DNA from: Saccharothrix syringae
GTDB taxonomy: Bacteria; Actinomycetota; Actinomycetes; Mycobacteriales; Pseudonocardiaceae
NCBI RefSeq assembly: GCF_009498035.1
Contig: NZ_CP034550.1
Location: forward strand, 10,726,001 to 10,790,000
Reading direction: 5' to 3'
DNA length: 64,000 nt
Of this stretch, positions 28,466 through 39,052 are shown piece after piece. The notes under the pieces are model-generated. The model was not told the DNA's origin. It saw only the letters and a program-made list of their open reading frames with translations, and ran no database searches. How positions within the stretch are numbered: the first letter of the stretch is position 1; every line of letters begins with the position of its first letter. The translations under genes were made by a program, and so were the position numbers.

Positions 28466-29214
28466 CCTGGGCAAACGCACCAAGCGGGCGGTCCGCGCGC
28501 CAGACCGACCAGCCCAGCGCGGCCAGATCGACGCCCAGCGCGACCAGATCGACCAGATCAACCAGCCCAGCGTGGCCGGGTCGGTCCGCCACCGCGCGGC
28601 CGGATCGCCCCTGCAACCGCCTGGGGACGCCCGCCCTGCGCTGAGCGGAATGCCCTGCGCTGAGCGAGGATGCACCGCGCCGATACTCGCCACGGCCTGC
28701 TCGCCCCGCGTCAGGACCGACTCACCCAGCCCTGCGATCAGCTTCCGCGCGCTTCACCCCATGCCCTCGCACCGACCCGTGCCCGATCCACCCCTCACCA
28801 ATCCACACCTGTCCTGACTTGCGGCTGAGCGGTGCGGTTCGCAACCCGGCCCACCGGTCCACAGCCGATCAGTCCCGACCACCTCCATCCTCGACCGCTC
28901 GCGTGCGGCACGCCACCTCCGAGGCTGGACCTGTGGACAACTCGGGCCGAGCCCGAGCTGGGCCTGATCCGGGAGCGCGGTCGGGGAGTCCGGGGCGAGC
29001 CGTCGGCGGGGTGGGGATCCGTGGGTGATGGGTGGCGGGTGGGCCTGGCCGGTCGAAGGCTGGCCGGTCGGTAGTGGTGGCGTCGTCGGGTCGGGGGCGG
29101 TGGCGGGGTGGTGTGGCGGGGTGGTGTGGGGTGGTCGCGGGGTTCCTCATGTGCAACCGATGATCGGTAACACCGTTTCCGTACATCGACCACCCCATCG
29201 AGTGATCGGAAGTT
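28466..29214. other. 749-base non-coding gap between the flavohaemoglobin and hspR
   Basis: No reading frame here looks real. Contents: CCAGCGCG/CAGATCGAC short repeats at 28510-28575; a 15-bp direct repeat GCCCTGCGCTGAGCG at 28633-28647 and 28652-28666; and a G-rich run with repeated GGCGGGGTGGTGTG at about 29098-29130. The DnaA-box-like sites at 28799-28940 are listed separately. The gap follows two genes converging on it, so it holds no expected promoter. Confidence 0.6.
28799..28940. repeat. Second, looser group of DnaA-box-like sites
   Basis: CAATCCACA (28799-28807) and CGGTCCACA (28855-28863) on the plus strand, and a perfect TTGTCCACA on the minus strand (28932-28940). They flank the flavohaemoglobin gene on the side opposite the phased array, and lack its regular spacing. 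Confidence 0.4.
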
Positions 29215-29643
29215 TCAGCGCTTCGGCTTCGGCTTCCACACCACCAACGCGGTCTCGTGCCGCACCGGCACCAGTTCACGCCGGTACGAGGCGTGCACCG
29301 ACGCCGCCGCCTGCTCGGCCGCCGCCAGGGCGGAGGCCAGTTCCTCGGTCAGCTCCTGCACCCTGGCGCGCAGCGCGCCGACCTCGTTCTCCAGCTCGAT
29401 GATCCGCTTGATCCCCGCGAGGTTGACGCCTTCCTCCTGCGACAACCGCTGCACCTCGCGCAGCAGCACGATGTCGCGCATCGAGTACCGGCGCCCACCA
29501 CCGGTCGTGCGCCCCGGCGACACCAGCCCCATCCGGTCGTAGGACCGCAGCGTCTGCGCGTGCAGACCGGAGAGCTGCGCCGCCACGGAGATCACGAAGA
29601 ACGGGGTGTCCTCGTCGGTTCCGGGCGGGAACGGGAAGCTCAC
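29215..29643 (-). CDS. hspR: HspR, MerR-type heat-shock repressor
   Basis: 142 residues. MerR winged helix: VISVAAQLSGLHAQTLRSYD and MGLVSPGRTTGGGRRYS, then a coiled coil (VNLAGIKRIIELENEVGALR) and the basic VVWKPKPKR tail seen in HspR. It binds HAIR elements, with DnaK as co-repressor in Streptomyces; HAIR sites are present before dnaK and clpB here. GTG at 29643 overlaps the dnaJ stop as GTGA, making hspR the last gene of the dnaK operon and its own regulator. Confidence 0.96.
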   Translation of the reverse strand: MSFPFPPGTDEDTPFFVISVAAQLSGLHAQTLRSYDRMGLVSPGRTTGGGRRYSMRDIVLLREVQRLSQEEGVNLAGIKRIIELENEVGALRARVQELTEELASALAAAEQAAASVHASYRRELVPVRHETALVVWKPKPKR

Positions 29644-30809
29644 ACCGACCTCTTCTCCACCATCGCGTTGAGCTCGGCCCGCGGATCGTGCCGGGCCGTT
29701 GCCGACGCGTACTGCTCCAACGCCTCTCGTGCCGCGGCGTCCATGTTGTTGGGCACCGCCACCTGCAGCGTGATCAGCAGGTCGCCGACCTGGCCGTCGC
29801 GCCTGGTGATGCCCTTGCCCTTGGCTCGCAGCACCCTTCCGCTCGCGGTGCCCGGGGGCACCCTCAACGTCACCTTGCCGTCGAGCGTGGGCACGGTCAA
29901 CGTGGTGCCGAGGGCGAGTTCCGGGAAGGTGACCGGCACGGTGAGGGTCAGGTCGTTGCCGGTCCTGCCGAACACGGGGTGCGGGTTGACGTGCACGCGC
30001 ACGTACAGGTCGCCCGCGGGGCCGTTGTTGCGGCCCGGTTCGCCCTGGCCGGCGAGTCGGATCTTCTGCCCGTCGTCGACGCCCGCCGGGATGCGGATGG
30101 TGAGCGTGCGGGTCTTGGTGCTGACGCCGTCGCCGCCGCACTCGGGGCAGGGGTCGTCGACGATCCGGCCGGTGCCCCGGCAGTCGGCGCACGGTTCGGA
30201 GAACGCGAACGCGCCCTGGCTGCGGGTGACCAGTCCGGCTCCGCCGCAGGTGGGGCAGGTGCGCGGGGTGGTGCCGGGTCGTGCGCCGGAGCCGGCGCAC
30301 GTGCCGCAGCTCGCCGGGCTGGACAGCCGGAGGGGCACGGTGGCCCCGCGGACGGCCTCGGTGAAGTCGATCCGGACGTCGGTCTCGACGTCGTCGCCGC
30401 GCCTCGGGCGGGTGGCGGAGGCGGACGTGCCCCCCCGGCGGTTGAACAGCCCGCCGAGGAGGTCGCCGAGGCCGCCCATGCCGCCGGGTTGGGCGCCGGT
30501 GCGGCCGAACAGGTCGCCCACGTCGAAGCCGCTGTTGCCGGCGCCGAACCCGCCGGGGAAGCCGCCGCCGCCCGCGAACAGCCGACGGGCCTCGTCGTAC
30601 TGCTTGCGCTTGGCGGCGTCCGACAGCACGCCGTATGCCTCGGACACGGCTTTGAACCGCGCTTCGGCCTTGGCGTCGCCCGGGTTGGCGTCGGGGTGCA
30701 GCTCCCGCGCCAGCTTGCGGTACGCCCGCTTGATCTCGTCCGCCGAGGCGTCGGAGGAGACGCCCAGTTCGCGGTAGAAGTCCTTCTCGATCCAGTCCCT
30801 AGCACTCAC
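29640..30809 (-). CDS. dnaJ: DnaJ co-chaperone
   Basis: 389 residues. J domain (10-75) with the HPD tripeptide in ELHPDANPG, a Gly/Phe-rich stretch (about 78-120), four zinc repeats (CGTCAGSG, CPTCGGAG, CADCRGTG, CPECGGDG) and C-terminal substrate-binding domains. It stimulates DnaK ATP hydrolysis and hands over clients. Third gene of the dnaK-grpE-dnaJ-hspR operon; the start is GTG, 21 bases after the grpE stop. Confidence 0.97.
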   Translation of the reverse strand: MSARDWIEKDFYRELGVSSDASADEIKRAYRKLARELHPDANPGDAKAEARFKAVSEAYGVLSDAAKRKQYDEARRLFAGGGGFPGGFGAGNSGFDVGDLFGRTGAQPGGMGGLGDLLGGLFNRRGGTSASATRPRRGDDVETDVRIDFTEAVRGATVPLRLSSPASCGTCAGSGARPGTTPRTCPTCGGAGLVTRSQGAFAFSEPCADCRGTGRIVDDPCPECGGDGVSTKTRTLTIRIPAGVDDGQKIRLAGQGEPGRNNGPAGDLYVRVHVNPHPVFGRTGNDLTLTVPVTFPELALGTTLTVPTLDGKVTLRVPPGTASGRVLRAKGKGITRRDGQVGDLLITLQVAVPNNMDAAAREALEQYASATARHDPRAELNAMVEKRSV

Positions 30810-30830
30810 CGGACATCACCCCCCTTTCTT

Positions 30831-31504
30831 TCAGTTCTCTTCGGTCTGGTCCTGGGCGGGCGCCCCGGGCTCGTGGTCGGTGACGGCGACGAGCGCGGGC
30901 CGCAGGACCCGCTCGCCGTACCGGTAGCCGCGGCGGAGCACGGCGGTGACGGTGGGTCCGCTGACGTCCGGGGACGTGCTGTGCTGCACGGCCTCGTGGA
31001 CGGCCGGGTCGAACTCCTCGCCCTCGTGCCCGAAGGGTTCCAGGCCGATGCCGTGCAGGGAGCCGACCAGCTTGTCGGCCACCGCCTTGAACGCGCCGAC
31101 GAGGTCGCCGTGGGCGCCGGCGCGCTCGATGTCGTCGAGCACGCCGAGCAGTTCGCCCGCGACCTGCGACTTGGCCGTGGCGATCACCAGTTCCCGGTCG
31201 CGCTCGACGCGCTTGCGGTAGTTGGCGTACTCCGCGGTGAGCCGCTGGAGGTCGGCGGTCCGCTCGTCGAGCTGGGCCTTCAGCGCGACGGTCGGGTCGT
31301 CGGCGACGGGGGTGTCGTCGTCGGGCAGGTCGGGGGCGGCGTGCCTGCCGCCCTCGGCCTGCTCCGGCTGCTCGTCCTGCCCGTCCTGCTCCGGGGCCTC
31401 GACGGGGGTGTCCTCGCCTTCGGGGGCGGTGCGGACCTCCCCCGTCTCGGGGTCGATGCGCCTGCGGTCGCGCACCACCACGTGGGGCTGCTCTTCGGGC
31501 CGGG

Positions 31505-31508
<4 letters not shown>
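30831..31508 (-). CDS. grpE: GrpE nucleotide-exchange factor
   Basis: 225 residues. A long acidic, disordered N-terminus (about 1-85, rich in Glu, Asp and Pro) is followed by the coiled-coil dimerisation helix ([17 protein letters not shown]) and the beta domain ([27 protein letters not shown]). It releases ADP from DnaK. GTG start overlaps the dnaK stop as GTGA, so translation is coupled. Confidence 0.97.
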
Positions 31509-33346
<1,838 letters not shown>

Positions 33347-33383
33347 TGGATTCCTCCTGGTAGTGCGTTTGTGAGAGCCCCGC

Positions 33384-33443
33384 GTTGAGCGGTGTCGGCT
33401 CAAGTTTGCCAGGGAGGCCGGACTTGAGTCCACTGGGCTCAAC
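33384..33443. promoter_or_regulatory. Two HAIR elements before the dnaK operon
   Basis: GTTGAGC-N7-GCTCAAG at 33384-33404 and CTTGAGT-N7-GCTCAAC at 33423-33443, 39 bp apart centre to centre. Both fit the HspR consensus CTTGAGT-N7-ACTCAAG with one to three changes. The remaining 200 bases to the lipoprotein gene hold nothing I can support. Confidence 0.9.
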
Positions 33444-33652
33444 CTTTCTGCTCCGTCCAACGACGGGGGCGGGGCGGGTGTTCCCGGATCGACGTGATCC
33501 GGGCCACTCCGAGGTGGCCGCGAGGACTGCTTCGCCGCGTGGGCGCACCGGCCGCACGCTGGGGGAACGGGTGGAGCTGGCGGGGTGGGCACGGCTGTGC
33601 GGCGCGCAGGGCGGGTGATCGCCTGCGCGCCGCTGTCGGGCGAGAACGACGG

Positions 33653-34459
33653 TCAGGGGGCCGGCTGGGCGACGCGGACCGCCACGTCACCGCTGCTCGT
33701 GCGCAGGAACAGCTCGGAGGCGGCGTCGGGGTCGTTGGCGACGGCGACGTCCTGGTCGCCGCTGCCCGTGCCCACGTCCACCCGGTAGGACGCGGGCTGC
33801 AGGTGCACGGTGACGTTGCCGCTGCCCGTCTCGGCGCGGACCGAGGTCGCCGCGGCCATCCGGACGTCCACGTCGCCGGAACGGCTTTCGAGCGTGACCG
33901 CGCCGCGCATGCCGGACAGGGAGATGTTGCCCGAACCGGTCCGGGCGACGAGGTCGCCGGTGACGTCCGCGGCCTCCAGGTCGCCCGAGTCGTTGTCCAG
34001 GCGCACCGGGCCGGAGACCTGCTTGAGCGCCACGTCGCCCGACCCGAGGTCCACCTCGACCGCGGCCACGGCCTCGAAGCGCACGTCGCCGGAGCCGTTC
34101 CCGCCGGTGACGCGGACGTCGGTGGAGGGCAGGACGACGTCGTAGTCGACGTAGCAGCGGTTGCCGCAGCCGCCGAGGACCAGCGTGGTGCCCTCGACCC
34201 GGTGGAACAGGCCCTCGGGCTTGGCGCCGCCCTTGGGGTAGCCGACGAAGCGGCGGACGTCGGTGGAGGTGGCGGTGCCGTCGGCGCGGCCGCGCACCGT
34301 GACGTCGCCGGAGCCGTTGTCCACCCGGACCTCGGTGATCCGGTCGCCCACGGTGTGCTGGTCCCGGAAGCCGTGCTCGACCAGCCGGACGCAGGACGTC
34401 AGCGCCACCGCCGCGATCACCGCCACGACAGCCGCCAACCCGATCCGCTTGACCACCAC
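33653..34459 (-). CDS. DUF4097-type beta-repeat lipoprotein
   Basis: 268 residues. Signal peptide with lipobox L20-T-S-C23, so lipid-anchored outside the membrane. The body repeats a motif of about 20-25 residues, GSGDVxVx..., at least eight times (NGSGDV, LGSGDV, NDSGDL, TGSGNI, SRSGDV, TGSGNV, TGSGDQ, TSSGDV), a right-handed beta-solenoid of the DUF4097 kind. A Cys pair (CGNRC) lies mid-chain. Function unknown, presumably structural or binding at the cell surface. Confidence 0.85.
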   Translation of the reverse strand: MVVKRIGLAAVVAVIAAVALTSCVRLVEHGFRDQHTVGDRITEVRVDNGSGDVTVRGRADGTATSTDVRRFVGYPKGGAKPEGLFHRVEGTTLVLGGCGNRCYVDYDVVLPSTDVRVTGGNGSGDVRFEAVAAVEVDLGSGDVALKQVSGPVRLDNDSGDLEAADVTGDLVARTGSGNISLSGMRGAVTLESRSGDVDVRMAAATSVRAETGSGNVTVHLQPASYRVDVGTGSGDQDVAVANDPDAASELFLRTSSGDVAVRVAQPAP

Positions 34460-34555
34460 AACGCCCCCTCGGCCTCAAGTCGCTGCGTCCAAGCTAGGCG
34501 GCCGGGGCACCGCGGCCCATCGGGAAGACCCCCGACCCGCCCCTGGGGTTGTCCC

Positions 34556-34686
34556 TACCCCCGCGTGTCCCCCACTCCGGCACCGCGAGTCCTCCACTCC
34601 GGTTCGCGGCGCCGGTGTCCGGGTGGAGGACTCGCGGTGCCTGAACGGAGGACACGCGGTGTCCGGGTGGAGGACACGCGCGGGAG
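34556..34686. repeat. 22-bp interspersed repeat, five units in facing orientation
   Basis: Two units on the minus strand (34556-34577, 34578-34599) and three on the plus strand (34621-34642, 34643-34664, 34665-34686), with a 21-bp centre. Unit type GAGTGGAGGAC(A/T)CGCGGTG.... The same family forms a 13-unit array at 48879-49164. Several units fold as GGACAC-GCG-GTGTCC hairpins. No coding role seen. Confidence 0.8.
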
Positions 34687-34695
34687 GGGGTGGGG

Positions 34696-35265
34696 TCAGG
34701 CGAGGGTTTCCACGGTGGCGCGGAGGGCGGGCGCGGAGAGGGTCGGGTCGCTGAGGAAGCGCTGGGAGGCGATCACGTGCGAGTCGGTCATGCGCTCCCA
34801 GACCAGGCCCTGCACCGGCACCTCGGTGATCACCAGGCGGAACGGGCGGACGTAGCGGCCCAGCCGGTGCTCGACGCCGCGCACCACCTCGCCGACCGGC
34901 AGGGCGTTGCGGGTGGCGGCGTTGCGGTGGTCGTACTCGGCGGCGGGCCGGCTCAGGGCCAGGACGGCGGCGCGCAGCGCGGGCCGCAGGCGCAGCGACG
35001 GGCCCGCCGGGTCGTCCGGGGAGCCCGACGGCATCTCGGTGCGGGCGTGGTCGAGCACGTCGGCCCACCAGCCCAGCCACTCCTCGGCCGCCGCCGCGCG
35101 GTCGACGCCCGCCGGGACCACCACGGGGACCGACGGGTCCAGCCCGGGCAGCTCGGGCACGGTGTCGACCGAGAGCGCCAGCGTGTCGCGGACGAACAGG
35201 GCCGTGTTGACCGCCTGATTCGTCCCGTGCGACACCTGCCACGACTCACGCCCGGCGAACCTCAT
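34696..35265 (-). CDS. Conserved hypothetical protein
   Basis: 189 residues, cytosolic, beginning MRFAGRESWQVSHGT. It is mainly helical in the second half with LRLRPALRAAVLALS and GEVVRGVEHRLGRYVRPF. No signal peptide, membrane helix or catalytic signature was recognised. ATG at 35265 was preferred over open frame upstream that runs into the TetR gene. It lies 23 bases after the TetR stop and may share the SMR-TetR transcript. Confidence 0.7.
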   Translation of the reverse strand: MRFAGRESWQVSHGTNQAVNTALFVRDTLALSVDTVPELPGLDPSVPVVVPAGVDRAAAAEEWLGWWADVLDHARTEMPSGSPDDPAGPSLRLRPALRAAVLALSRPAAEYDHRNAATRNALPVGEVVRGVEHRLGRYVRPFRLVITEVPVQGLVWERMTDSHVIASQRFLSDPTLSAPALRATVETLA

Positions 35266-35288
35266 GCGACCAGTGTCCCGCGCGAAGG

Positions 35289-35843
35289 TCATCCACCGGG
35301 CATCAGAAGGGACACGACCCGTTCGAGGTCCTCCACCACCGGCGGGGAATCGGCGATCAGCGCCTGGACCAGCAGCCCGTCCAGCGCCGCGAGCAGCGCC
35401 CGCAGCGCCACCGGGTCCCGCGGCCCGACCAGGCCCGCCACCAGGTCGGACCACCGCCGGGCCGCCGCCCGCAGCTCCGGTCGGCGCGCGGCCAGCAGGT
35501 ACAGCTCGTACCCGGCGAGGGTCCGCTCCCGGTGCGCGCCCGCCGCGTCGGCGACGAACCGCGCCACGGCCGCGGGCGTCGGGGCGACGCTGCGGAAACT
35601 CGAAGCCGTCCGCTCCGCCGACCAGGTGAGCGCGGCGACGAGCAGGTCGTCCAGGGTCGCGTAGTAGTAGGTGGCCGACGTCGGCGGCACGCCCGCCTCG
35701 CGCGCCACCGACCGGTGGCTCACCCCGGCCACGCCGTCGCGCGCCACGACCCGCAGCGTCGCCTCCAGCAGCTCCCCGCGCCGCCGCTCGCCGCGCGCCC
35801 GCCGGCCGTCGGGGCGCGGCGGGGCGTCAGGACGAGGGGCCAT
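35289..35843 (-). CDS. TetR-family repressor, probable regulator of the SMR pump
   Basis: 184 residues. HTH at about 20-65: LLEATLRVVARDGVAGVSHR, then VAREAGVPPTSATYYYATLD; the rest is a helical ligand domain. The gene overlaps the end of the upstream SMR transporter by 17 bases and is on the same strand. The palindrome at 36182-36199 ahead of the SMR gene is its likely operator. The inducer would be a cationic drug or dye, by analogy with QacR. Confidence 0.9.
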   Translation of the reverse strand: MAPRPDAPPRPDGRRARGERRRGELLEATLRVVARDGVAGVSHRSVAREAGVPPTSATYYYATLDDLLVAALTWSAERTASSFRSVAPTPAAVARFVADAAGAHRERTLAGYELYLLAARRPELRAAARRWSDLVAGLVGPRDPVALRALLAALDGLLVQALIADSPPVVEDLERVVSLLMPGG

Positions 35844-36162
35844 TGCCGCCCAGCTCGATGGTGACCACGCCGGCGATCACCAGCAGCATCCCGACCACCA
35901 CCGTCGCGTTCAGCGGCTCCTTGAACAGCACCGCGCCGATGCCCGCGACCGCCGCGACGCCGAACGCGCACCAGATCGCGTAGGCCACGCCGATGGGCAT
36001 GCCCAGCTGGAGCACCTTGGCCAGCGCGGTGAACGCGGTCACATACCCCACGACGACCACGATCGAGGGAATCGGCCTGCTGAACCCCTCGGACAGCTTC
36101 AGCGACACGGTGGCGGTCACCTCACCGATGATCGCGACGGCAAGCACCAGGTAGACGAGCAC
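35827..36162 (-). CDS. SMR-family multidrug efflux transporter (EmrE/QacE-like)
   Basis: 111 residues, four membrane helices. From GTG 36162 the essential glutamate falls at position 14 (AVAIIGEV), exactly as in EmrE, which decides the start. Other family marks are SEGFSRPIPS, AYAIWCAFG and the ALL/VLFKEPLN segment. It works as an antiparallel dimer exchanging protons for cationic compounds such as quaternary ammonium. First gene of a short operon with its TetR regulator. Confidence 0.92.
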   Translation of the reverse strand: MLVYLVLAVAIIGEVTATVSLKLSEGFSRPIPSIVVVVGYVTAFTALAKVLQLGMPIGVAYAIWCAFGVAAVAGIGAVLFKEPLNATVVVGMLLVIAGVVTIELGGNGPSS

Positions 36163-36181
36163 GAGAGCCGACCCCCAAGAA

Positions 36182-36199
36182 GTTGAACACCTGTTCAAC
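36182..36199. promoter_or_regulatory. Palindromic operator of the SMR-TetR operon
   Basis: GTTGAACA-CC-TGTTCAAC, perfect 8-bp arms, 20 bases before the SMR start. Position and symmetry fit a TetR-family autoregulatory site. Confidence 0.75.
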
Positions 36200-36238
36200 A
36201 ACGGTACCGGCCACTATGCGATCCGCCACGCCCAAGTG

Positions 36239-36254
36239 GTTACTGATCAGTAAT
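36239..36254. promoter_or_regulatory. Fatty-acid operator: GTTACT-GATC-AGTAAT before fadF
   Basis: Contains the perfect palindrome TTACTGATCAGTAA (36240-36253). It stands just before TAGGCT (36261-36266), a good -10 element for the fadF gene, so a bound repressor would block polymerase. It belongs to the YTACY-N4-RGTAR family at 46750, 59939 and 62934. Confidence 0.8.
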
Positions 36255-36305
36255 CGGGCGTAGGCTGCCCAGCCAGGAGCACGGACGAGAAAGGCCGCCA
36301 CCACA

Positions 36306-38582
36306 ATGGGAGCCCTCCAGCTCACCCTCGGCGCCATCGGCGTCGCCGTCAGCGTGTTCGCCTGGGGTCTGTTCGTCGCCGGTGTCGTGCGGATGATCCG
36401 GATCATCCGGCTCGGCCAACCCGACCCGACGCGCAGCGGCCCGTTCTGGCCGCGCCTGAAAACCCTGGTCGTCGAGTTCGTCGCGCACACCCGGATGGCC
36501 AAGTTCCGCAAGGTCGCCCCGTGGCACTGGATGGTCATGTGGGGCTTCCTGATCGGCTCCCTCGTGCTGTTCGAGGCATACGGCGAGGTGTTCTACCCGG
36601 GCTTCCACTGGCCGGTGATCGGCACCTGGTCGGTGTGGGCGCTGCTGGTCGAGCTGCTGGGCCTGGGCACCGTCGTCGGCGGCGTCGCGCTCGCGGTCAT
36701 CCGCCAGCTCAACCACCCCCGCCGCGCCGACCGGCTGTCCCGGTTCGCGGGCTCCAGCTTCAAGTCCGCCTACTTCGTCGAGGCCGTCGTCGTCATCGAG
36801 GGCCTCGGCATCCTCGGCGTGAAGGCGTTCAAGCAGGCCGCCGGCCTGGAGGACCCGCCGCTGTGGTCGTCCTTCGTCACCGCGCCGCTGTCGAACGTCC
36901 TGCCCGCCAGCCCCGACTGGGTGTCGGTGATGGCCGCGGTCAAGCTGCTGTCGGCGATGGTGTGGCTGGTCGTGGTCGGCAAGAACCTGACCATGGGCAT
37001 CGCGTGGCACCGGTTCAGCGCGTTCTTCAACATCTACTTCAAGCGCGAGGACGACGGCGGCGTCGCCCTCGGCGCGCTCAAGCCCATGATGAGCGGCGGC
37101 AAGGTCCTCGACCTGGAGGAGGCCGACCCCGACACGGACACCTTCGGCGTCGGCAGGGTCGAGGACTTCACCTGGAAGGGCTGGCTGGACTTCAGCACCT
37201 GCACCGAGTGCGGCCGCTGCCAGTCCCAGTGCCCGGCGTGGAACACCGGCAAGCCGCTCTCGCCCAAGCTGGTGATCACCCAGCTGCGCGACCACGCGTT
37301 CGCCAAGGCCCCCTACCTGCTGGCGGGCGGCCGCCGCGACATGGCCGGCGACGAGGTCGGCCTGGTCGAGGACAAGTACGAGGACTACAAGAAGCGCCTG
37401 GAGTCCGTCGACGTGCTGGCGATGGCCGAGTCCGAGCGCCCGCTGGTCGGCGGCCCGGACGAGCTGGGCGTCATCGACCCCGAGGTGCTGTGGTCCTGCA
37501 CCACCTGCGGCGCGTGCGTCGAGCAGTGCCCGGTGGACATCGAGCACGTCGACCACATCGTCGACATGCGCCGCTACCAGGTGCTGATCGAGTCGAACTT
37601 CCCGTCCGAGCTGGGCGGCATGTTCAAGAACCTGGAGAACAAGGGCAACCCGTGGGGCCAGAACTCCCGCGACCGCCTGGCCTGGGCCGAGGGCCTGGAC
37701 TTCGAGGTGCCCGTGTTCGACGGCGACCTGGGTGACACCGAGTACCTGTTCTGGGTCGGCTGCGCCGGCGCGTTCGAGGACCGGGCGAAGAAGACCACGC
37801 GGGCCGTCGCCGAGCTGCTGCACACCGCGGGCGTGAAGTACACCGTGCTCGGCCCGGAGGAGTCCTGCTCCGGCGACCCGGCGCGGCGCGCGGGCAACGA
37901 GTTCCTGTTCCAGATGCTGGCGCAGCAGAACGTCGAGGTGCTCAACACCGTCTTCGACGGGCGCCCCCCCGGCCAGCGCAAGATCGTCGTGACCTGCGCG
38001 CACTGCTTCAACACCCTGGCCAACGAGTACCCGCAGGTCGGCGGGCAGTACGAGGTCGTGCACCACACCCAGCTGCTCAACCGGCTGGTGCGGGAGCGGC
38101 GGCTCGTGCCGGTGGCCGAGGTCGCCGAGGACGTCACCTACCACGACCCGTGCTACCTGGGCCGGCACAACAAGGTCTACGAGGCGCCGCGCGAGCTGGT
38201 CGGCGCGTCCGGCGCGAAGCTGCGCGAGATGCCCCGCCACGCGGACCGCTCCATGTGCTGCGGCGCCGGCGGCGCCCGCATGTGGATGGAGGAGCGGATC
38301 GGCAAGCGCATCAACGTCGACCGCGTGGACGAGGCGCTGGGCACCGCGCCGTCGAAGATCGCGACGGGCTGCCCGTTCTGCCGCGTGATGCTGACCGACG
38401 GCGTGACCGCGCGGCAGAACGAGGGCGCGGCGGGCCCGCACGTCGAGGTCGTGGACGTGGCGCAGCTCCTGCTGACCGCCGTGCGGCGCGGCAGGGAGCG
38501 GGAGGCGCAGGACGTGCCGACCGACGCCACGCCCACCGGCACCCCGCTGCCGGACGAGGACAAGGCGTCCTCGGCGAACTGA
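36306..38582 (+). CDS. FadF-type iron-sulfur oxidoreductase (heterodisulfide-reductase-like)
   Basis: 758 residues. Five membrane helices in the first 235 residues, then a two-cluster 4Fe-4S domain with CTECGRCQSQCPAW and CTTCGACVEQCPVD, followed by two CCG domains ending CCGAGGARMW. The C-terminal tail is acidic. This is the M. tuberculosis Rv0338c / Bacillus FadF type, proposed to pass electrons from acyl-CoA dehydrogenases (via ETF) to the quinone pool. The operator upstream, shared with fadE5 and fadA2, fits that role. It is monocistronic, ending at a strong terminator. Confidence 0.9.
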   Translation: MGALQLTLGAIGVAVSVFAWGLFVAGVVRMIRIIRLGQPDPTRSGPFWPRLKTLVVEFVAHTRMAKFRKVAPWHWMVMWGFLIGSLVLFEAYGEVFYPGFHWPVIGTWSVWALLVELLGLGTVVGGVALAVIRQLNHPRRADRLSRFAGSSFKSAYFVEAVVVIEGLGILGVKAFKQAAGLEDPPLWSSFVTAPLSNVLPASPDWVSVMAAVKLLSAMVWLVVVGKNLTMGIAWHRFSAFFNIYFKREDDGGVALGALKPMMSGGKVLDLEEADPDTDTFGVGRVEDFTWKGWLDFSTCTECGRCQSQCPAWNTGKPLSPKLVITQLRDHAFAKAPYLLAGGRRDMAGDEVGLVEDKYEDYKKRLESVDVLAMAESERPLVGGPDELGVIDPEVLWSCTTCGACVEQCPVDIEHVDHIVDMRRYQVLIESNFPSELGGMFKNLENKGNPWGQNSRDRLAWAEGLDFEVPVFDGDLGDTEYLFWVGCAGAFEDRAKKTTRAVAELLHTAGVKYTVLGPEESCSGDPARRAGNEFLFQMLAQQNVEVLNTVFDGRPPGQRKIVVTCAHCFNTLANEYPQVGGQYEVVHHTQLLNRLVRERRLVPVAEVAEDVTYHDPCYLGRHNKVYEAPRELVGASGAKLREMPRHADRSMCCGAGGARMWMEERIGKRINVDRVDEALGTAPSKIATGCPFCRVMLTDGVTARQNEGAAGPHVEVVDVAQLLLTAVRRGREREAQDVPTDATPTGTPLPDEDKASSAN

Positions 38583-38593
38583 TCCCCTCCACC

Positions 38594-38627
38594 GCGGAGC
38601 CCCCTCGGCCGACCGAGGGGGCTCCGC
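38594..38627. terminator. Terminator between fadF and the holin-like gene
   Basis: GCGGAGCCCCCTCGG, loop CCGA, and its exact reverse complement: a 15-bp perfect stem, 12 bases after the fadF stop. It serves both convergent transcripts. Confidence 0.85.
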
Positions 38628-38631
38628 CGCG

Positions 38632-39015
38632 TCAGTCGCGGTCGGCCACCCGGTCGTAGGCGAGGTTCAGCGCCCAGCCGACCAGCGCCACGATGATCGC
38701 GCCGAAGAACGCCGCCCAGAAGCCGCCCACCCGGAACGGCAGCCCCAGCTCGCCGGCCAGCCACCCGGTCAGCCAGAACAGCAGCCCGTTGACCACCAGG
38801 CCGATCAGGCCCAGCGTGACGACGTAGAACAGGCAGCCGAAGAACTTCACCAGCGGCTTGACCACCGCGTTGACCAGGCCGAACAGCAGCGCGACACCGA
38901 TCAGCGTGCCGATCTTGGCGGGCGTGGACGCCCCCTGGTCCAGGTCGATGCCCGGGACGAGCGTGGCGACCCAGAGCGCCACCGCCGTCAGCAGCACGTG
39001 CACGAGAATGCCCAT
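38632..39015 (-). CDS. Phage-holin-family (PF04020-like) membrane protein
   Basis: 127 residues, four hydrophobic helices, with the family pattern VKPLVKFFGCLFYVVTLGLIG and VNGLLFWLTGWL. The name is historical: this chromosomal family is widespread and its role is unknown, with no sign of a prophage here. Start ATG 39015. Confidence 0.88.
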   Translation of the reverse strand: MGILVHVLLTAVALWVATLVPGIDLDQGASTPAKIGTLIGVALLFGLVNAVVKPLVKFFGCLFYVVTLGLIGLVVNGLLFWLTGWLAGELGLPFRVGGFWAAFFGAIIVALVGWALNLAYDRVADRD

Positions 39016-39052
39016 GCGGTCGCAGACTAGCGGTGGCGCTCGCCCGAACGGG

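Noticed and set aside
28810..29402. Frames overlapping the hspR 3' flank
   Set aside because: They cover G-rich repeat DNA and lack any domain; HspR in the other strand explains the coding signal.
36240..38441. A 733-codon minus-strand frame opposite fadF
   Set aside because: Composition (Val, Gly, His, Arg rich, no domains) is that of an antisense shadow, while the plus strand has clear iron-sulfur motifs.
38632..39015. A prophage lysis gene
   Set aside because: The holin name belongs to a common chromosomal membrane family; no other phage genes lie within the window.
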